Shown: positions 41,241 to 52,236 of the stretch, piece after piece
Layout: each line of letters starts with the position of its first letter
Position numbering within the stretch: position 1 is the stretch's first letter
Assembly: GCA_009829735.1 (NCBI GenBank)
Contig: CM020619.1
Coordinates: forward strand, 124,001-188,000
Reading direction: 5' to 3'
Source: Pyropia yezoensis
Lineage: Eukaryota; Rhodophyta; Bangiophyceae; Bangiales; Bangiaceae
DNA length: 64,000 nt
Translations under genes and position numbers: made by a program
The notes under the pieces: model-generated
Seen by the model: the letters and a program-made list of their open reading frames with translations, nothing else
Databases searched by the model: none
Told to the model about the DNA's origin: nothing

Positions 41241-42839
41241 TCAGTTGACCGCCTTTGCAAACACCAGTCCTTGACGCTTGAGTTTCTCCTGGAGGTCCTT
41301 GGGAATGGTGGGGCACTGGTAGGACATGTGATCCTCCTTCTGGCATAGCCAACAAGACCAGAACCGCTGGTTCCTGACCTGCTTGGGGGCGACCAGGGAA
41401 GGTTTCTCCTCAGAAACGAAGCCGCCCCACTTGTCCCCTGACCCCACGGGTGAGGCCTCACCAACTGCGAGTACTGGTACAGGGCTATCACCTCCCTTAT
41501 ACTTGTCGGGTCCGGGACGAACTCGCGACAACGGCTTGGGAGTTGATACCATGGGAGCTTGGAGGGCCTTGGCTTGCCGGTACTTGCCCTGGGTGTAGGC
41601 CATCAACTGCTGGAAGGTATATTCTTGATGTTCCTGGTTGTAGTTCTCCGCGTCCACTTGAAGATATTCAGGAAGCCCTTCCGAGAAGATCATCTTGAGC
41701 CTGTCCTCAGGGCAGACGTTGCCACAAGCCTCGCTCATCTCCCGGACACGACGGGCGAAGGCCTCTGGAGTCTCTTGTCGCTCCATGGTTGCCCGGTTCA
41801 ACCTGCCGACTGCTTTGCGCAGGGAGTCCGCGTCAGCGTAGTTGGACAGGAGCCAGTTGACCGCCTCCGGATAGCTCCCAACGGTACGCCCGACAATGTG
41901 TCCGGCAGAGTCTGGTAGAACCTGTGCAAACCGTTGTTCCGCTTCTCCGGTCATGAAGTTAACCAGGAGGTAGAGAGCCTTGCCCTCGGACACATCGTTG
42001 TCGTTGCATGCCTTGACGAACCGGCGCAGGAAGGCAAAGATAAGCGCCGGTCTCTTCCCGGAAAACTTAGGATGTCCCCCGAGGCTCGGCTGCATTCGCC
42101 GGTTCAGGGATGCCATCTTCTTGGCCATCTTCCGGGTGTAACCTTGGTCTTGGTTCTCCAGCCGGTAGTTACCCCAATACGTGACCTTGTTCAGGGTGGC
42201 ATCTCCCACTTGGTGGGGAGGGAAGTCAAACTCGACTAGTCTGCGCCGGGTGGGACCAGGAGATGCGTCCCAGTCATATCCTTCCTCAGAGCTGGAGGAA
42301 CTGGTCTCGCTGGTGCTAGAGCGACGGCGACGACGCCGACGCCTCCGGCTGCTCCGGTTACCGGTCTTGGAGCTCCCCGCCCCATAGAATGCAAGGGGAG
42401 GAAAAGCTTGGCCGGTCCCAGGAGTCGATGTCTCAGGGTGACCCGTAGAACCAGTTACAGCGGTGCCTCTGGCACTGCTAGTGCCCACAGGAAGAGGTGT
42501 ATATACCCAGCTGCCGTGTGTGGGTCCAGGAGTAAACACACCAGGGGCTATCCCTGGAGGTTGAGGAGTAGAACCGACAGGAGGGAGACGTCTGCTGCGA
42601 GCGGACTCAAACGCCGTTGACCCCGGGGTGGCTCCCACAGGAGGAACAGCCGAAGGAACGGGAGCAGGAGGTACTTGGCCGCCTGTAGACTCCAGTCCGC
42701 TACCGGATGTCACACCCAGGTCTGCTTCACCCGTAGGGAGAACGCCGGGTTGGGCACCGTCCCCCGCGGAGACCAGGGATGCGTCAAGTGACGTGGGGTC
42801 TACCCCTTCGGGCACCGTCGTGCCAGGGAGGGTAGCCAT
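41241..42839 (-). CDS. gag: Gag polyprotein of gypsy B
   Basis: 532 codons from ATG 42839 (MATLPGTTVPEGVDP). A longer open frame to 42962 exists, but this ATG gives a Gag-like start. The N-terminal ~170 residues are Pro/Thr/Ser/Gly-rich, followed by an Arg/Ser-rich patch (SSRRRRRRRRRSSTSE). Residues ~240-440 form the retrotransposon-Gag-like core (KFSGKRPALIFAFLRRFVKACNDND, ERFAQVLPDSAG, QETPEAFARRVREMSEACG). A zinc knuckle CX2CX4HX4C (CWLCQKEDHMSYQC) lies near the C-terminus. Not the same subfamily as element A's Gag by eye, although the organisation is equal. Confidence 0.88.
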   Translation of the reverse strand: MATLPGTTVPEGVDPTSLDASLVSAGDGAQPGVLPTGEADLGVTSGSGLESTGGQVPPAPVPSAVPPVGATPGSTAFESARSRRLPPVGSTPQPPGIAPGVFTPGPTHGSWVYTPLPVGTSSARGTAVTGSTGHPETSTPGTGQAFPPLAFYGAGSSKTGNRSSRRRRRRRRRSSTSETSSSSSEEGYDWDASPGPTRRRLVEFDFPPHQVGDATLNKVTYWGNYRLENQDQGYTRKMAKKMASLNRRMQPSLGGHPKFSGKRPALIFAFLRRFVKACNDNDVSEGKALYLLVNFMTGEAEQRFAQVLPDSAGHIVGRTVGSYPEAVNWLLSNYADADSLRKAVGRLNRATMERQETPEAFARRVREMSEACGNVCPEDRLKMIFSEGLPEYLQVDAENYNQEHQEYTFQQLMAYTQGKYRQAKALQAPMVSTPKPLSRVRPGPDKYKGGDSPVPVLAVGEASPVGSGDKWGGFVSEEKPSLVAPKQVRNQRFWSCWLCQKEDHMSYQCPTIPKDLQEKLKRQGLVFAKAVN

Positions 42840-43030
42840 GTTGGTCTCTTGACAGCAACAGTCCAGTTGCCTGCGTGTCCAAAGATCGCAAAACCACAAG
42901 AGAGGGGTTGGGGAGCCAGGAATGGGATTCCCGTGAACGGGTGCAAATAATTCCCAAACCACAGAAAAAGACAGAACAGGAACAACCCAACCGCTGCTCC
43001 CAAATGTCTCTTCTCAAACACTCCTATCCC

Positions 43031-43048
43031 CTGCTGCTCCACCAAATA
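43031..43048 (-). promoter_or_regulatory. Putative primer binding site of gypsy B
   Basis: Just inside the 5' LTR, the element strand reads TATT then TGGTGGAGCAGCAGG. TGG is the complement of a tRNA CCA end, and CCTGCTGCTCCACCA on the + strand has the form of a tRNA 3' end. It is not the initiator-Met type (TGGTATCAGAGC) common in plant elements. The tRNA was not identified. Confidence 0.45.
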
Positions 43049-43619
43049 TGTGGTATAAAACTCGATCCTCTCAGACACGTGTCAATATCCCTCGGGGGAA
43101 AGGGACAGGTAACACAGAAAAGGGAACTACGAGAATGGTATGCCTGTTGCCTCACGTGCCTGCTCGCAGAGCAAACAGATACGCACGGTAGTGCACACGG
43201 GGAAGAGGAAAGCAAACGCGCAGTTATCTTTTTCCTGAGGGCGCGGGCCAAGGGCGCCTCGCTGTCCCTCTTAACGTGCATCTGGGGGAGCCTCGGCACG
43301 TTGGCCAGGTAGCCCCCCCATAACCCCGAGTGGCCCCGACCCGAGTCTAACCTCGTCAGGTCGGGGGCCACTATCACTACTAATTCTATTCCCACTCACT
43401 AATCTCACACTCAAATTCTCTCAAATCAAGTCTCTCACAAGTATGCAAAAACCCATCGGAAATCCCTCTCTCACGTGTGGATAGCGTAGTCCACCGCATC
43501 CCAGTGCCGGGCACGGGCCACGGCCGCCAACCATCACCACACGGCGGGCGTGTTCTGGCACCTGGTGCCCTCTGGTTGCAGTCCCGGGTCGGCGCCAAGT
43601 CGGGGCCAGGGATGCTACA
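43049..43619 (-). repeat. 5' LTR of gypsy B
   Basis: 571 bases, same termini and sequence as 35279-35849 except for one substitution. The target duplication GGATG follows at 43620-43624. The TATAAAA at 43055-43061 on the + strand lies at the extreme internal end and is not necessarily a promoter. Confidence 0.95.
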
Positions 43620-44066
43620 GGATGCCAGGTCGTCGAGCACTTAGAAGCAACTCTGGAAAGCACGGATATTGAGGACGACGGCGACGTTAGCATCTCCAAG
43701 ACCAAAAACGCCTCTCCAGCAGCTCTCAGAGAGGAAGACGTTGTTGCCACCGTCCTACTTGGCAGTGCTACGGAGGGCCTGGAGCCATTTCTTATGTCCG
43801 ACGGCACGTTCTTGGTCCGGTTTACACGGTCTGGAGGTATATTCATTCGGTGCGTACGGTCCTGGGGGGCAGCTTCAGTTGGCAGCTGGTCCTCGCTGTG
43901 TCCCGTGCAGGCCTTTCAGCTGCTGCAACCCGCTCTTGAAGAGCAGCGGTCTTTGCCAGAGAAAGATCCGTACAATCTTCTCGTGCACTGGTGTGCGGAT
44001 GAGTTTGAACCCTTGAGCGACGCAGAGGTGACGTCGAAGCACATTACGGCTGCTATGCCTCTGTAG
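43620..44066 (+). pseudogene. Low-GC gene remnant, right part (unknown family)
   Basis: An open phase continues from the gypsy B insertion point to a stop at 44066, about 148 codons. Its last 90 codons read MSDGTFLVRFTRSGGIFIRCVRSWG...SLPEKDPYNLLVHWCADEFEPLSDAEVTSKHITAAMPL. Acidic, mixed-composition protein with no recognised domain. Together with the left flank it indicates that the element landed inside an older open region. The 44067-44500 stretch downstream has only short fragments. Confidence 0.4.
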
Positions 44067-44520
44067 CTCACAAGTTTCGCTCTTACTCTGTGCGCCCTCT
44101 GTTCTACCTGCGTCCTGGTTGAGGCAGCGGATGGTGAAGTGGATATCCTTGAATAAGATAGATCCAGGCAAGAACACTTCGGAGGAAGGCCCTCCCCCTC
44201 ATGACTGCCTCTCGTGGTTCTCACCGAGGGGGCACTTGGACGGTCCCAAGAAGGACTCCACCCGTCGTTGTCTTGGAGTTGTACAGCCAGTGGCCAATAT
44301 CGTTTGTCCACTTCACAGCTGAAAATCCAAGAATTAATTTGTCACGATCTGCACCCTGCCCAGGCGCGCTGGGTTTGCAGCGAGCGGCTGCGATTTGGTA
44401 GAATCCGATGGGACCCCTCTCCCCCGCCCCCCCCCCATCATCAACACCACCAACCAAACCATTAATGAGACAATCACCCTCGCACGCACTAGCCAACAAG
44501 ACCGCGAGGCCTACCCCTTC

Positions 44521-45554
44521 TCAATATTTGATCCCGTTGCCCTTGGAGGCGATGACGGCCGCTACTCGGCGGGGCATGGATTCAATGCGGGTCTTGAAGA
44601 ACGCGTTCGGTATGGACGTCCACTCCTCACAAAACGCCAGAAAGAGGTCGTCCTTGTTCTTGGGGGCGGTCTCCCGCGCGCGCAGACGGCGGTCCAGCTT
44701 GTTCCAGGGGTTCTCAATGGGGTTGAGGTCGGGGCTTTGCCCTACCCAAGGAAGCACCTTGAACCCCAGCGCGGCCTTGGCCGCCTTACTGCGCTTGGAC
44801 GCATGGCAAAGCGCCTAATCCTCTTGCAGCCAGGCGCCGTCAGGGGACCCAAAGTCGGCCATCACGTGGTGGTGACCTCCTGCTCCAGCACGCGCTCGTA
44901 CTGCGCGGACTCCATGGAACCATGAAACCGATAAAGCGGGGTTCGCCCGCGCGACGAGAAGCCGGCCCACACCATGACCGACTGCTTCCCGCTCTTGAAC
45001 GACGACCGCGAGCAGCCGGGCAGGGAGCGCTCCCCCGGCTTGCGCCACACCCGGACGCGCGACGGCCGTCGCACCTCGAACGAGTTCTCGTCCGTGATCA
45101 GCACAAAAATCCACCCCAAGTCCCAAGTGCGCCACTCCGTCGCCCACTTCACCCGCTTGGCCTTGTTGACGTCGGAGACCCGTGGCTTGACGGCCGGCGA
45201 CATGGAGCTTCACCCTTGCGCCTGGATGGCGCGGCGCACCGTGCGGGGGCTGACGGGCTTGGTCCGCCCCACGTTGACGAGCTCGGTGATGGTGGAGAGG
45301 GAGCTAAAGCGGTTGGCCTTCATCAGCCGAGAGAGGGCGCGCAGGTCTCGCTCGCTCAGAGCGCGGGGGCGGCTATGGTTCTCACGTGCCGGAGCACCAG
45401 CGCCACTGCGCACCTTCTTGGCCACATGGGCAACGGTGCTCTTCTTAACGTCGAGCGCGGCCGCAATGGCCCCGTTGCTGTTGCCCTTGGACGCCGTCTC
45501 CTTGATGGCAGCGGTCTGCTGGCTCGTCAGGGACACCCGGTTGTGACCTGCCAA
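44521..45554 (-). pseudogene. Tc1-like transposase 2, decayed
   Basis: Homologue of the transposase at 32382-33368. The N-terminal helix-turn-helix region (45210-45554: LTSQQTAAIKETAS, LSERDLRALSRLMKANRFSS) is followed by the DDE domain: IFVLITDENSFEV, SVMVWAGFSSRGRTPLYRFHGS, AWLQED-ALCHA, then LPWVGQSPDLNPIENPWNKL and SMPRRVAAVIA. Unlike copy 1 it keeps the SPDLNPIEN motif. Visible damage: the expected start is TTG instead of ATG; a TGA near 45210; a frame change near 44870; a TAG at 44815-44817. No terminal repeats were found. A run of 24 T (45557-45580) sits just upstream of the start. Confidence 0.85.
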
Positions 45555-45599
45555 GGTTTTTTTTTTTTTTTTTTTTTTTTCTCAGCCGTGATGCATTTG

Positions 45600-46345
45600 C
45601 AGGACGTTTTTATACCGGTTGGCAGTCGCCTTGTGTGGCGGCGCATCCCCGGAAAAATGTGGTCCTGAGTGCGCCTGGAGCGAGATATACCACGAGATTG
45701 CAGCAAACTCCAGGCATGGGACCCAGGATTCTCGACGGTGGACAAACGATTTTGGCCGGCCCATTGTACAAGCCAAGGCTGTGCACAAGGCTGCGACCAA
45801 GGTCAACTGGACATTGGGTGACGGCGCTTCCAACAAGGCAAAGATTAAGGGGGTCCTCAAGAAGGGCTTGTAACAGAGCTGCAACCGCCGGAGGAACAGT
45901 GCGCGGGTAGTGGGCTACCGTCACCTGGATATCTTCTTGGACGCCTCGGTGTCTCAGGCAACATTCCACCCTGTCCTCATCCCTGATATCTCTGGGCAGC
46001 AGCCTGGTGTGCCTGCTTCTGAACAAGCTCAGCGCGAAGCGTGCTATTACCTAGTTTTGGAAGACGGCGGTCCGCAGTCCAAGACCATCTTGAACCCCGA
46101 GGCTGTGGCTGCAGCTTTACTCAGTGAGTTCCTGTCTATTGATGCATGGGACGTGAACAAGTCCGCACGGATCGCTTGCTCATCCTGAGTCGTCAAGAAT
46201 GCACAAAACGGCACGATGCTCAAGCTCCTGCGCCCAGAGACCGAAAAACAGCGAACAGCTGTGCTGAAAACGTTGCGTGAAGAGCTTCGCGACCAAGCTC
46301 TGGACGACATCAACTTGTCGGACGGAGAGACAGACAGTGACTAAT
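45600..46345 (+). pseudogene. Low-GC gene remnant, C-terminal portion (unknown)
   Basis: One + phase is protein-like from about 45619 to 46345 but interrupted by in-frame TAA (45871-45873) and TGA (46186-46188). Segments: CAWSEIYHEIAANSRHGTQDSRRWTNDFG, KAATKVNWTLGDGASNKAKIKGVLKKG, then GYRHLDIFLDASVSQATFHPVLIPDISG, ACYYLVLEDGGPQSKTILNPEAVAAALLSEFLSIDAWDV and a highly acidic end, LRDQALDDINLSDGETDSD. No family recognised. The persistent protein-like composition across both stops supports a decayed gene rather than chance. Confidence 0.45.
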
Positions 46346-47950
46346 CTCGCCACTGCCGAACGTTACGTTCTGGAGCTGATGGTATTCTCGATGCGATATC
46401 CATTGTCTTGTCATCCTCGATCACAAGTCTTGTCGAACTCCTGCTCACCTGAGCATGCAGCATACCTCTTAGCGAGTTTGCTCTCGACTGCTCACTCCAT
46501 GCGTTTGCTCGATACACTACTGTGTTGTACTGTGTCCGCGAGACAGTGCCTTCGTCAATAATTTCTTACTTGTCTCTTTCCTCGGAGTTTGCTGTGCCGC
46601 TTTTTACGATTTTTTTTGTTAACAAGGCCTCGTCAGGCGTGTACGCCCGATATAATGTGGACAGTTTTTCTACAACGTAAGAGGGTAGTGATGAGCAAGT
46701 GCTTCAGAGCATGCTTGTCCCATTCTCCAAGGTACATTCCCAGACAAAATGTGTGCTAAAGAGTATGGTTCTGAGAGCGAATGCGTCTGTTCAACATGCA
46801 CCAAAACTGCGCGTGACCGCACTCTCAGCACAAGTGCCACCAGTCACGACGGCTATCTCTTGGCAACCGACACTTACTCTGCCATCTCTCTGAAGCAGTC
46901 ATAGAGCGCTAAAATGAGGCGTCCACTGATACCAGGAATGAACCCATCATGCTTTTCTTAAGACCCGCCTGCACGGTACCTGACAGAATCATAACATGAA
47001 ACGCACACTTTTTGTAACGTAAGAAAGGCCGCAATGGTGATCCCAGCCTCTGGGACCACCTCTGTGTCACTGAAGTGTTATGAGCTCGGCCATGCAGTGG
47101 AGGCAGAGAGTTGAGGAGAGCTCACCTCTGTACCCCGCATACTCCTTTTGCAAATATCACGTAACAGTGCGAGCTTACCTGTCACCGCTGCTCCGTTGTC
47201 ACTTTCCTGGAAATGTTCTGGGAACCGTTCGTCAACACTCTTCGCATATTTGACGGCTCACTTCCTGTGACAGCCATCATCAATCTGGAAGACCAGTTCC
47301 GTGACTTTGATGGACATGTGCATATTAATTCTCTTGAAGTCTTTCATAGAGCATGTGCAGCGCTTGGTGGTTTAGTTTTGTCAAATGTGTCAGGGAAAAG
47401 TTCGGTGCATTCTTTGTTATCTTCGGTTTTTGAACAGGTCCGCATCAGTATTTTGGAGTAATCTCGTACCCGGTAGTGTGGGGCGTGGCTAGACGGGGGG
47501 TATATACATATATCAATTTATCTAAGGTGATTTTGCGAGCGCGCTTCCAGTTTTACGAGCGTGCTTCTATCGCGGGTATCTGACTGTCTGTTTTTTTACG
47601 GAAGTATATGCTTGAGGTGGATCGCTGGTGCCTTGCTTGCGAGAATCCGCGGGGCTCGTGGTTGCTTGTGAGATTCCGCGAGGCTCTGACATCGGCAGTA
47701 AAATGCGCCACACTATTGAGGCCCCCATCTACTGAAACCATTTTGAGGCATGCCTCAATGAGATTCCATGGCCCCATCCCGAGGGGTGCCCTAATGGTGC
47801 CCTGACAGCTCGGACCATTGGCATCTGGTTTCTTTTCTTAAATGGTCACGTACTTCAGAACGGATAGATGTTTCATGGCCACGGACACACAGTTTGATAT
47901 TCTGCCCAGCACACCCTCACCTCCGGTGAGACTCCAGTCTCCAACGTCTC
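46346..47950. other. Low-GC intergenic tract
   Basis: 1.6 kb of A/T-richer DNA with no convincing gene. One 82-codon + frame (47213-47461; FWEPFVNTLRIFDGSLPVTAIINLEDQFRDFDGHVHIN) has natural composition and could be a fragment of the same decayed material. TATA-like sequence near 47500-47520. Confidence 0.4.
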
Positions 47951-49950
47951 TCCCGCCACTCCGCCGCTAGCACCATGTACTTGTTGCGAGAACCAGCCGG
48001 CCGCGCGGAGGTGGGGGCACAGCCGACCAGCAAGCTACACGCGCGGCGCCTCTCTCCACGGGTCCAACCTCGCATCCACCGTCACTAACGCCAGTCTTGC
48101 CGTGCTGCGGTCCTTGCAGAACCCTCCTCTCCATGCTTTCCTTTCCACTGCCGCATGCGCCCACGAAAACTCACGGCCGCAAACGGCGTGCCCGTCATAT
48201 GTCGTTCCGCACCCGACCCTCGCCCCCACCACGTACGTACCTGTCTCCATGCCCATCCACCACTCCGGGCGCTGTACCCCTGCGGAGGATTCGTTGGCAT
48301 TACCACATCAGCGTCCGCCGTACCGATGGGTGATAAAGCATCCGTAGCCGCAAGCAGCGGCGGAGCGTCAGCGGCAGATGGCGCAGACTCCCGGAACAAC
48401 GATGGGGCTGCAGCGTTGGCAGCTGCTCCAGCCGCCTCCCGTGCCACCCCAATCACCTCGGCCGCAGACGCCCCATCAAGAAAGACCCACCGACCCTTCC
48501 ACACGGCCCCCACCGCGGCCGCCGCCAGAACGCCTCTCTTGTACCGGCGCACCCTCCTTCTCCCGTCTCCCCGCCTCATCCCTTGCCTCCACGTCCTTGG
48601 CCATCTTCACCCCCTCGCCCACCTCACTGAACCCTCTGTTACCGCCTCCCTCCTCGTCCCCATCCTTTTCGTCGTCCCTGCTCGTGATCCCCTCGCTGTC
48701 CCGAGCTCCCTCGCCGTCAACACCCCACGCTTCTCGAGCCGACGAGCCGTGCGCCCCACGACCAAGTCGAAGTGCTTGCGGAGGGTTGGCGGCCGTTGTG
48801 CACGCACAGTTGGCGGTCCCCCCCTCTTCTGTGCCGTTGTCAGCAACGCTTGGCCGAGGCGCTGCGTGACGACGCACCAACCACGGCGTGGATGTGCCCA
48901 ACCCCGCACCCTCCTGCCACGAAGAGACTTGCACTCAATGACCCTCAAAACGGCCCGCAGGACGCAAATCACGTGGGCAGTGCGGCGCCACTGCTCAGCA
49001 AGCCGTCGCATGGTCTTCGACGGAAATACTTCTGCGCGGGGGGTTGCTCTCGAAACTCTCTGACGAGCCCCCTCTCAGACGGATCATTGAGCCTACGCCT
49101 GTAAAAAGTCATTAAAGCCACCTCTCGATGACGCCAAAATGACACAGTTACGAGACCCACCATTCGCCCATTGGAAGCTCGATAGGTCACTAGAGGTCAA
49201 TTGGACCCCTCAATGGGCGCGCGCACGTTTAGTAATGATCTCGCCTACGATGGCTGCACGACGCGCCTGCTGTTGCTGTCGCTGCTTCGCGACGCGCCTG
49301 CTGCTGCTTCTGCTGCTGCGCGACGCGCCTGCTGCTGCCGTCGCTGCTGCCGCTGCAGCCTCCACCATTGGTGGGCGTGCAAACGCTGACGCCGCCGCCG
49401 CTGTCCCCGCCGCCGCCGCTGCCGGTGGGCGCCGTGTCGACGGGTGCGGCCCTTGCTGCGGGCATCCTCGGCTCCGTCGGCTGTGCACAGTCGCTGGTGG
49501 GCGAGCCGCCTGTGCGAGCTGGCCACCGCAGTGAAACCCGCCGCCACTGATGTGCACGGAGCCTGCTACTGCCCTCGCAGCCGCTTTGACCGGCACAGTT
49601 GGTTGGCGGGCTGCCGCTGCCGCGGCCACCGCCGCCGCCGCTGCTGGCGCTTGTGGGCGCTTTGTCGACTATTCGGCTGTCGACTGCAAGCATCCACGGA
49701 CGTGCCGTCGGTACGCTTGAGTCCTAGACTCAGTAGCAGCTGTACTCTCGGGAACCCACGCGCTGGCACGTACGCACTTCCGTTCAAGAGCTCGTGAGGA
49801 AATTGTCGGATTGGTTGTGGTGCTGGCCGTGGTGGTGGCAGTGCCGCCCGAAAGGGTACAGGCTGTGGCGGCCTGTGCATCCGGTTTGGCTCCAGCTGTA
49901 CACGCTCGTGCTTTCGTTCGTGCCCGTCTGGTGCACGTAAATGAGCTCAC
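47951..49950. other. Mixed tract, Ala/Ser-rich frames and CTG-rich block
   Basis: 48150-49060 contains overlapping + frames that change phase (one has MGDKASVAASSGGASAADG, another SSSPSFSSSLLVIPSLSRAPSPSTP), perhaps a decayed low-complexity gene. 49260-49480 is a block of (CTG/CGC)-type repeats, 'GCTGCTGCTGCG-CGACGCGCCTG', with 20-35 bp sub-repeats. No function assigned. Confidence 0.4.
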
Positions 49951-50108
49951 CGCGCGCCACGCCGTCATTGTCCGGAAAGAGAGGCTTCGCGTCCAATTTT
50001 GGGCGCCCTTTTGTGACATCAAGAGATGCTACTGAGGCTGAGGCTCTTCAGGCGCGCCCTGCTCAAGTGATGAGGATTCTGGAAATGCGTGAGTCGTAGC
50101 TGGCGAGA

Positions 50109-52236
50109 TTGCAGTCCCAGATCAAGATGCTTGCAGAGTGCCCCGGTTTGAGCAGCAGGCTCTCATTGAACGAGTTACAGACGACTTTCTCCACCTTGTC
50201 CACGTTAAGCGACAACGCTGAGATGCACACGAACGATGTCCAAGAAGCCGAGAAGGAGGTCCAGCGTCTGAAAGCAGTGTCGAAGGCCAAGAAGCAGTTG
50301 AGAGCTTCGATTCTTCCCTGCTCCTCTCTTCAGGTGTGGCCTTACGGGGGGGCACCCGAATACGGACCGATTTCTCCCTCAAAATCCGACATTCCTGTGG
50401 CCACCGTTATGTATCAGTTCACATCTTTCTCAGGCGCTGCTTCTGAAGGCGAGTTCGAAGACCGAGTCGGCCGGGCGGTGTCCTCGGATGATTCTCATCC
50501 AAGATCCCATGCACGCTGGGCGCATTATACCCGCCCTGCAGCCGGACGAAGATGAGATTTTGGCTTAGCTCGCCGACAAGGAGAAGCCCCGCCGGACGCT
50601 TGAGTCGCTGGTCTTCGTGAGCGTATTAGGCAGGAGTGTGCTCGAGCAGGCCTCTTTGTAGGACCTTCCTGGCATGCGAACGGTCTCATTGGAGATGGCC
50701 CGGCTGGGCGAAACGTACAAGCCAAGCAACTCGGAACTTGGATTCCGTACAAAGCTGAAAGCTCTACACTTGCATGCTGTATACTGCTCCGATTTCTGCG
50801 AGCCCCATGTTGTGTACTCCATCGAGGTCTCGCACGTTCAGCGTGTGATAGCCTTGCACGAGGTCCAGGCCGCCGGGGTAGCACCCGGTGTTGCTTTTCA
50901 GCAGGCTGCCAAGTACGCTTGTGCAGCAGCTGCGGGCTTGTGCCAAAGAGGTGTGCCCTACGATGACGTTGTGGTGCCGCTGATGGTGTCAACCGGGCTT
51001 TTGGAGTTGAAGGGTGCTGCGTACATGATGGACCGCCTGCTGCCCTCCAGTATCGTCACGAGCCCCACTCTCGACCTGACCTCTGAGCGCGGTGTCGCTG
51101 CCGCGCATTTGTACCGGATGAGGGCAGCAGAGCAAGTGCAGTGGTCAAAGAGCTTGGTGCGTAACGCTCTTTACTCTTCTGCGTTTGTCGAACTCCGAAG
51201 CAGCTGTTTCCTGAGCATGGCGGGGAGTCTGCTGTGCCTGGGTTTCTACCTGGCTTCTCTGAGAACGCTATATTGCCCAAGTGGGGTGCCGTTTCGTCCG
51301 CCGCGCCCGACGGCCTTGGCGCCCAGGTCGCACACCTGTACCGGGCTTCACGAGCACCCTACGCAAGCGATGCGTCACCGTTCCTTTGCTTCCCTTTCTG
51401 CTACGCTGCGGGAATCGAGAGTGCTACAGCTGGCCCCAGCGGCATCGCGGTGATGCTGTTCCCTAACCTGAAGTCGGCAGGATACCGGAGCAGTGTGCTG
51501 GACAGCATCCAGCACGATCGCATGTATATAGCGGCAATCGCTGCTCCAACTGGTGCAATTCACGCAGCGGGGCTCGTCCATGGCGATTTGTTCATCATCG
51601 AAACCATGTGGTGGCTGTGCTTTGACGGGCACGACGTCGAAGCGAAGGTGATTGACTGGGACACGGTCTTCTTTTCCTGTGATGGAGGGCCCAAGCATTG
51701 GGAAAGCAATTGGAAAAAGAAACAGAAATGGCGACTGTATTGCATTACCCCGAATTTTGTCTCATGGCGACAATAACAACAACAGGCCCACAACTGGCCA
51801 ATGGTATGCCTCTGATGGCGCACCACTGGCCAATGAGCGCTCCGCGTGAGGGTGGAAACAGTGCGATCTGAGACTTTCTCGGGATTTCTGCCCACATCGA
51901 AGAGGGAACAGGCATCCCAGGAACCAGCTGCGACCTCTCCTTGTGCTCCTGAGTGGATCGGGCAGAGATAGAGAGAAATCCGCCCAGATCGTGAGAGAAA
52001 ACAACAGCTATCTGGCCAACCAGCGTTCGGTACCAGATCCGCCGCGACTGCAGCCAATCACTGCCTGATCAAAAGGAAAGTCCTACTGCACGCTATTGGT
52101 CCGCTGAGAGCTCCCAACACGCGGTTAGCTCATGGCCTTGTTGTCACGCTGTTGCTCTTGTCTCCATGAGACAAAATTCGGGGAACTGCAATACGAGAAG
52201 CGACTGTCTGAGGAGGTGGTCAAGGCCCAGGGTTGA
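50109..52236 (+). pseudogene. Decayed kinase-like gene interrupted by a MITE
   Basis: A protein-like + region in more than one phase. 50109-50555 carries a coiled-coil-like stretch (NDVQEAEKEVQRLKAVSKAKKQLRASI). 50674-51200 carries mixed sequence (FRTKLKALHLHAVYCSDFCEPHVVYSIEVSHVQRVIALHEV). 51234-51737 carries a kinase-like C-lobe: HAAGLVHGDLFIIETMWW followed by EAKVIDWDTVFF. HGD-x4 and IDWD match the catalytic loop and the DFG-equivalent of atypical kinases, but the loop Asn is Glu here, so catalysis is doubtful. At 51738 a MITE interrupts it; on the far side the same phase stays open as EKRLSEEVVKAQG to a TGA at 52234-52236. Phase changes upstream, near 51200-51240 and 50560-50670, suggest decay or introns. 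Confidence 0.5.
51740..52191. mobile_element. 452-bp MITE with ~40-bp TIRs and TA target duplication
   Basis: Left end 51740-51780 begins TTGCATTACCCCGAATTTTG. The right end (52191 inward, reverse complement) reads TTGCAGTTCCCCGAATTTTG; the arms match at about 35 of 40 positions. TA flanks each end (51738-51739 and 52192-52193), as for Tc1/mariner/pogo-type elements. There is no transposase inside, so it is non-autonomous. The interior has several CCAAT-like motifs in both orientations. Confidence 0.88.

Larger units (their letters stand above)
35279..43619 (-). mobile_element. Ty3/gypsy LTR retrotransposon B, complete and young
   Basis: 8341-bp element read on the - strand: 5' LTR (43049-43619), gag, protease, RT, RNase H, integrase with chromodomain, an antisense ORF, a polypurine tract and the 3' LTR (35279-35849). 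The two 571-bp LTRs differ at one position that I can see (35286 versus 43056), and GGATG flanks both sides, so insertion was recent. Despite that, pol is open in separate blocks with about three breaks, and no claim is made about activity. It inserted into lower-GC DNA carrying an older gene remnant. Confidence 0.95.

Noticed and set aside
44500-45600. Terminal inverted repeats for the second Tc1-like copy
   Set aside because: Flanks inspected; only a direct TTTGCAG match was found, not an inverted pair.
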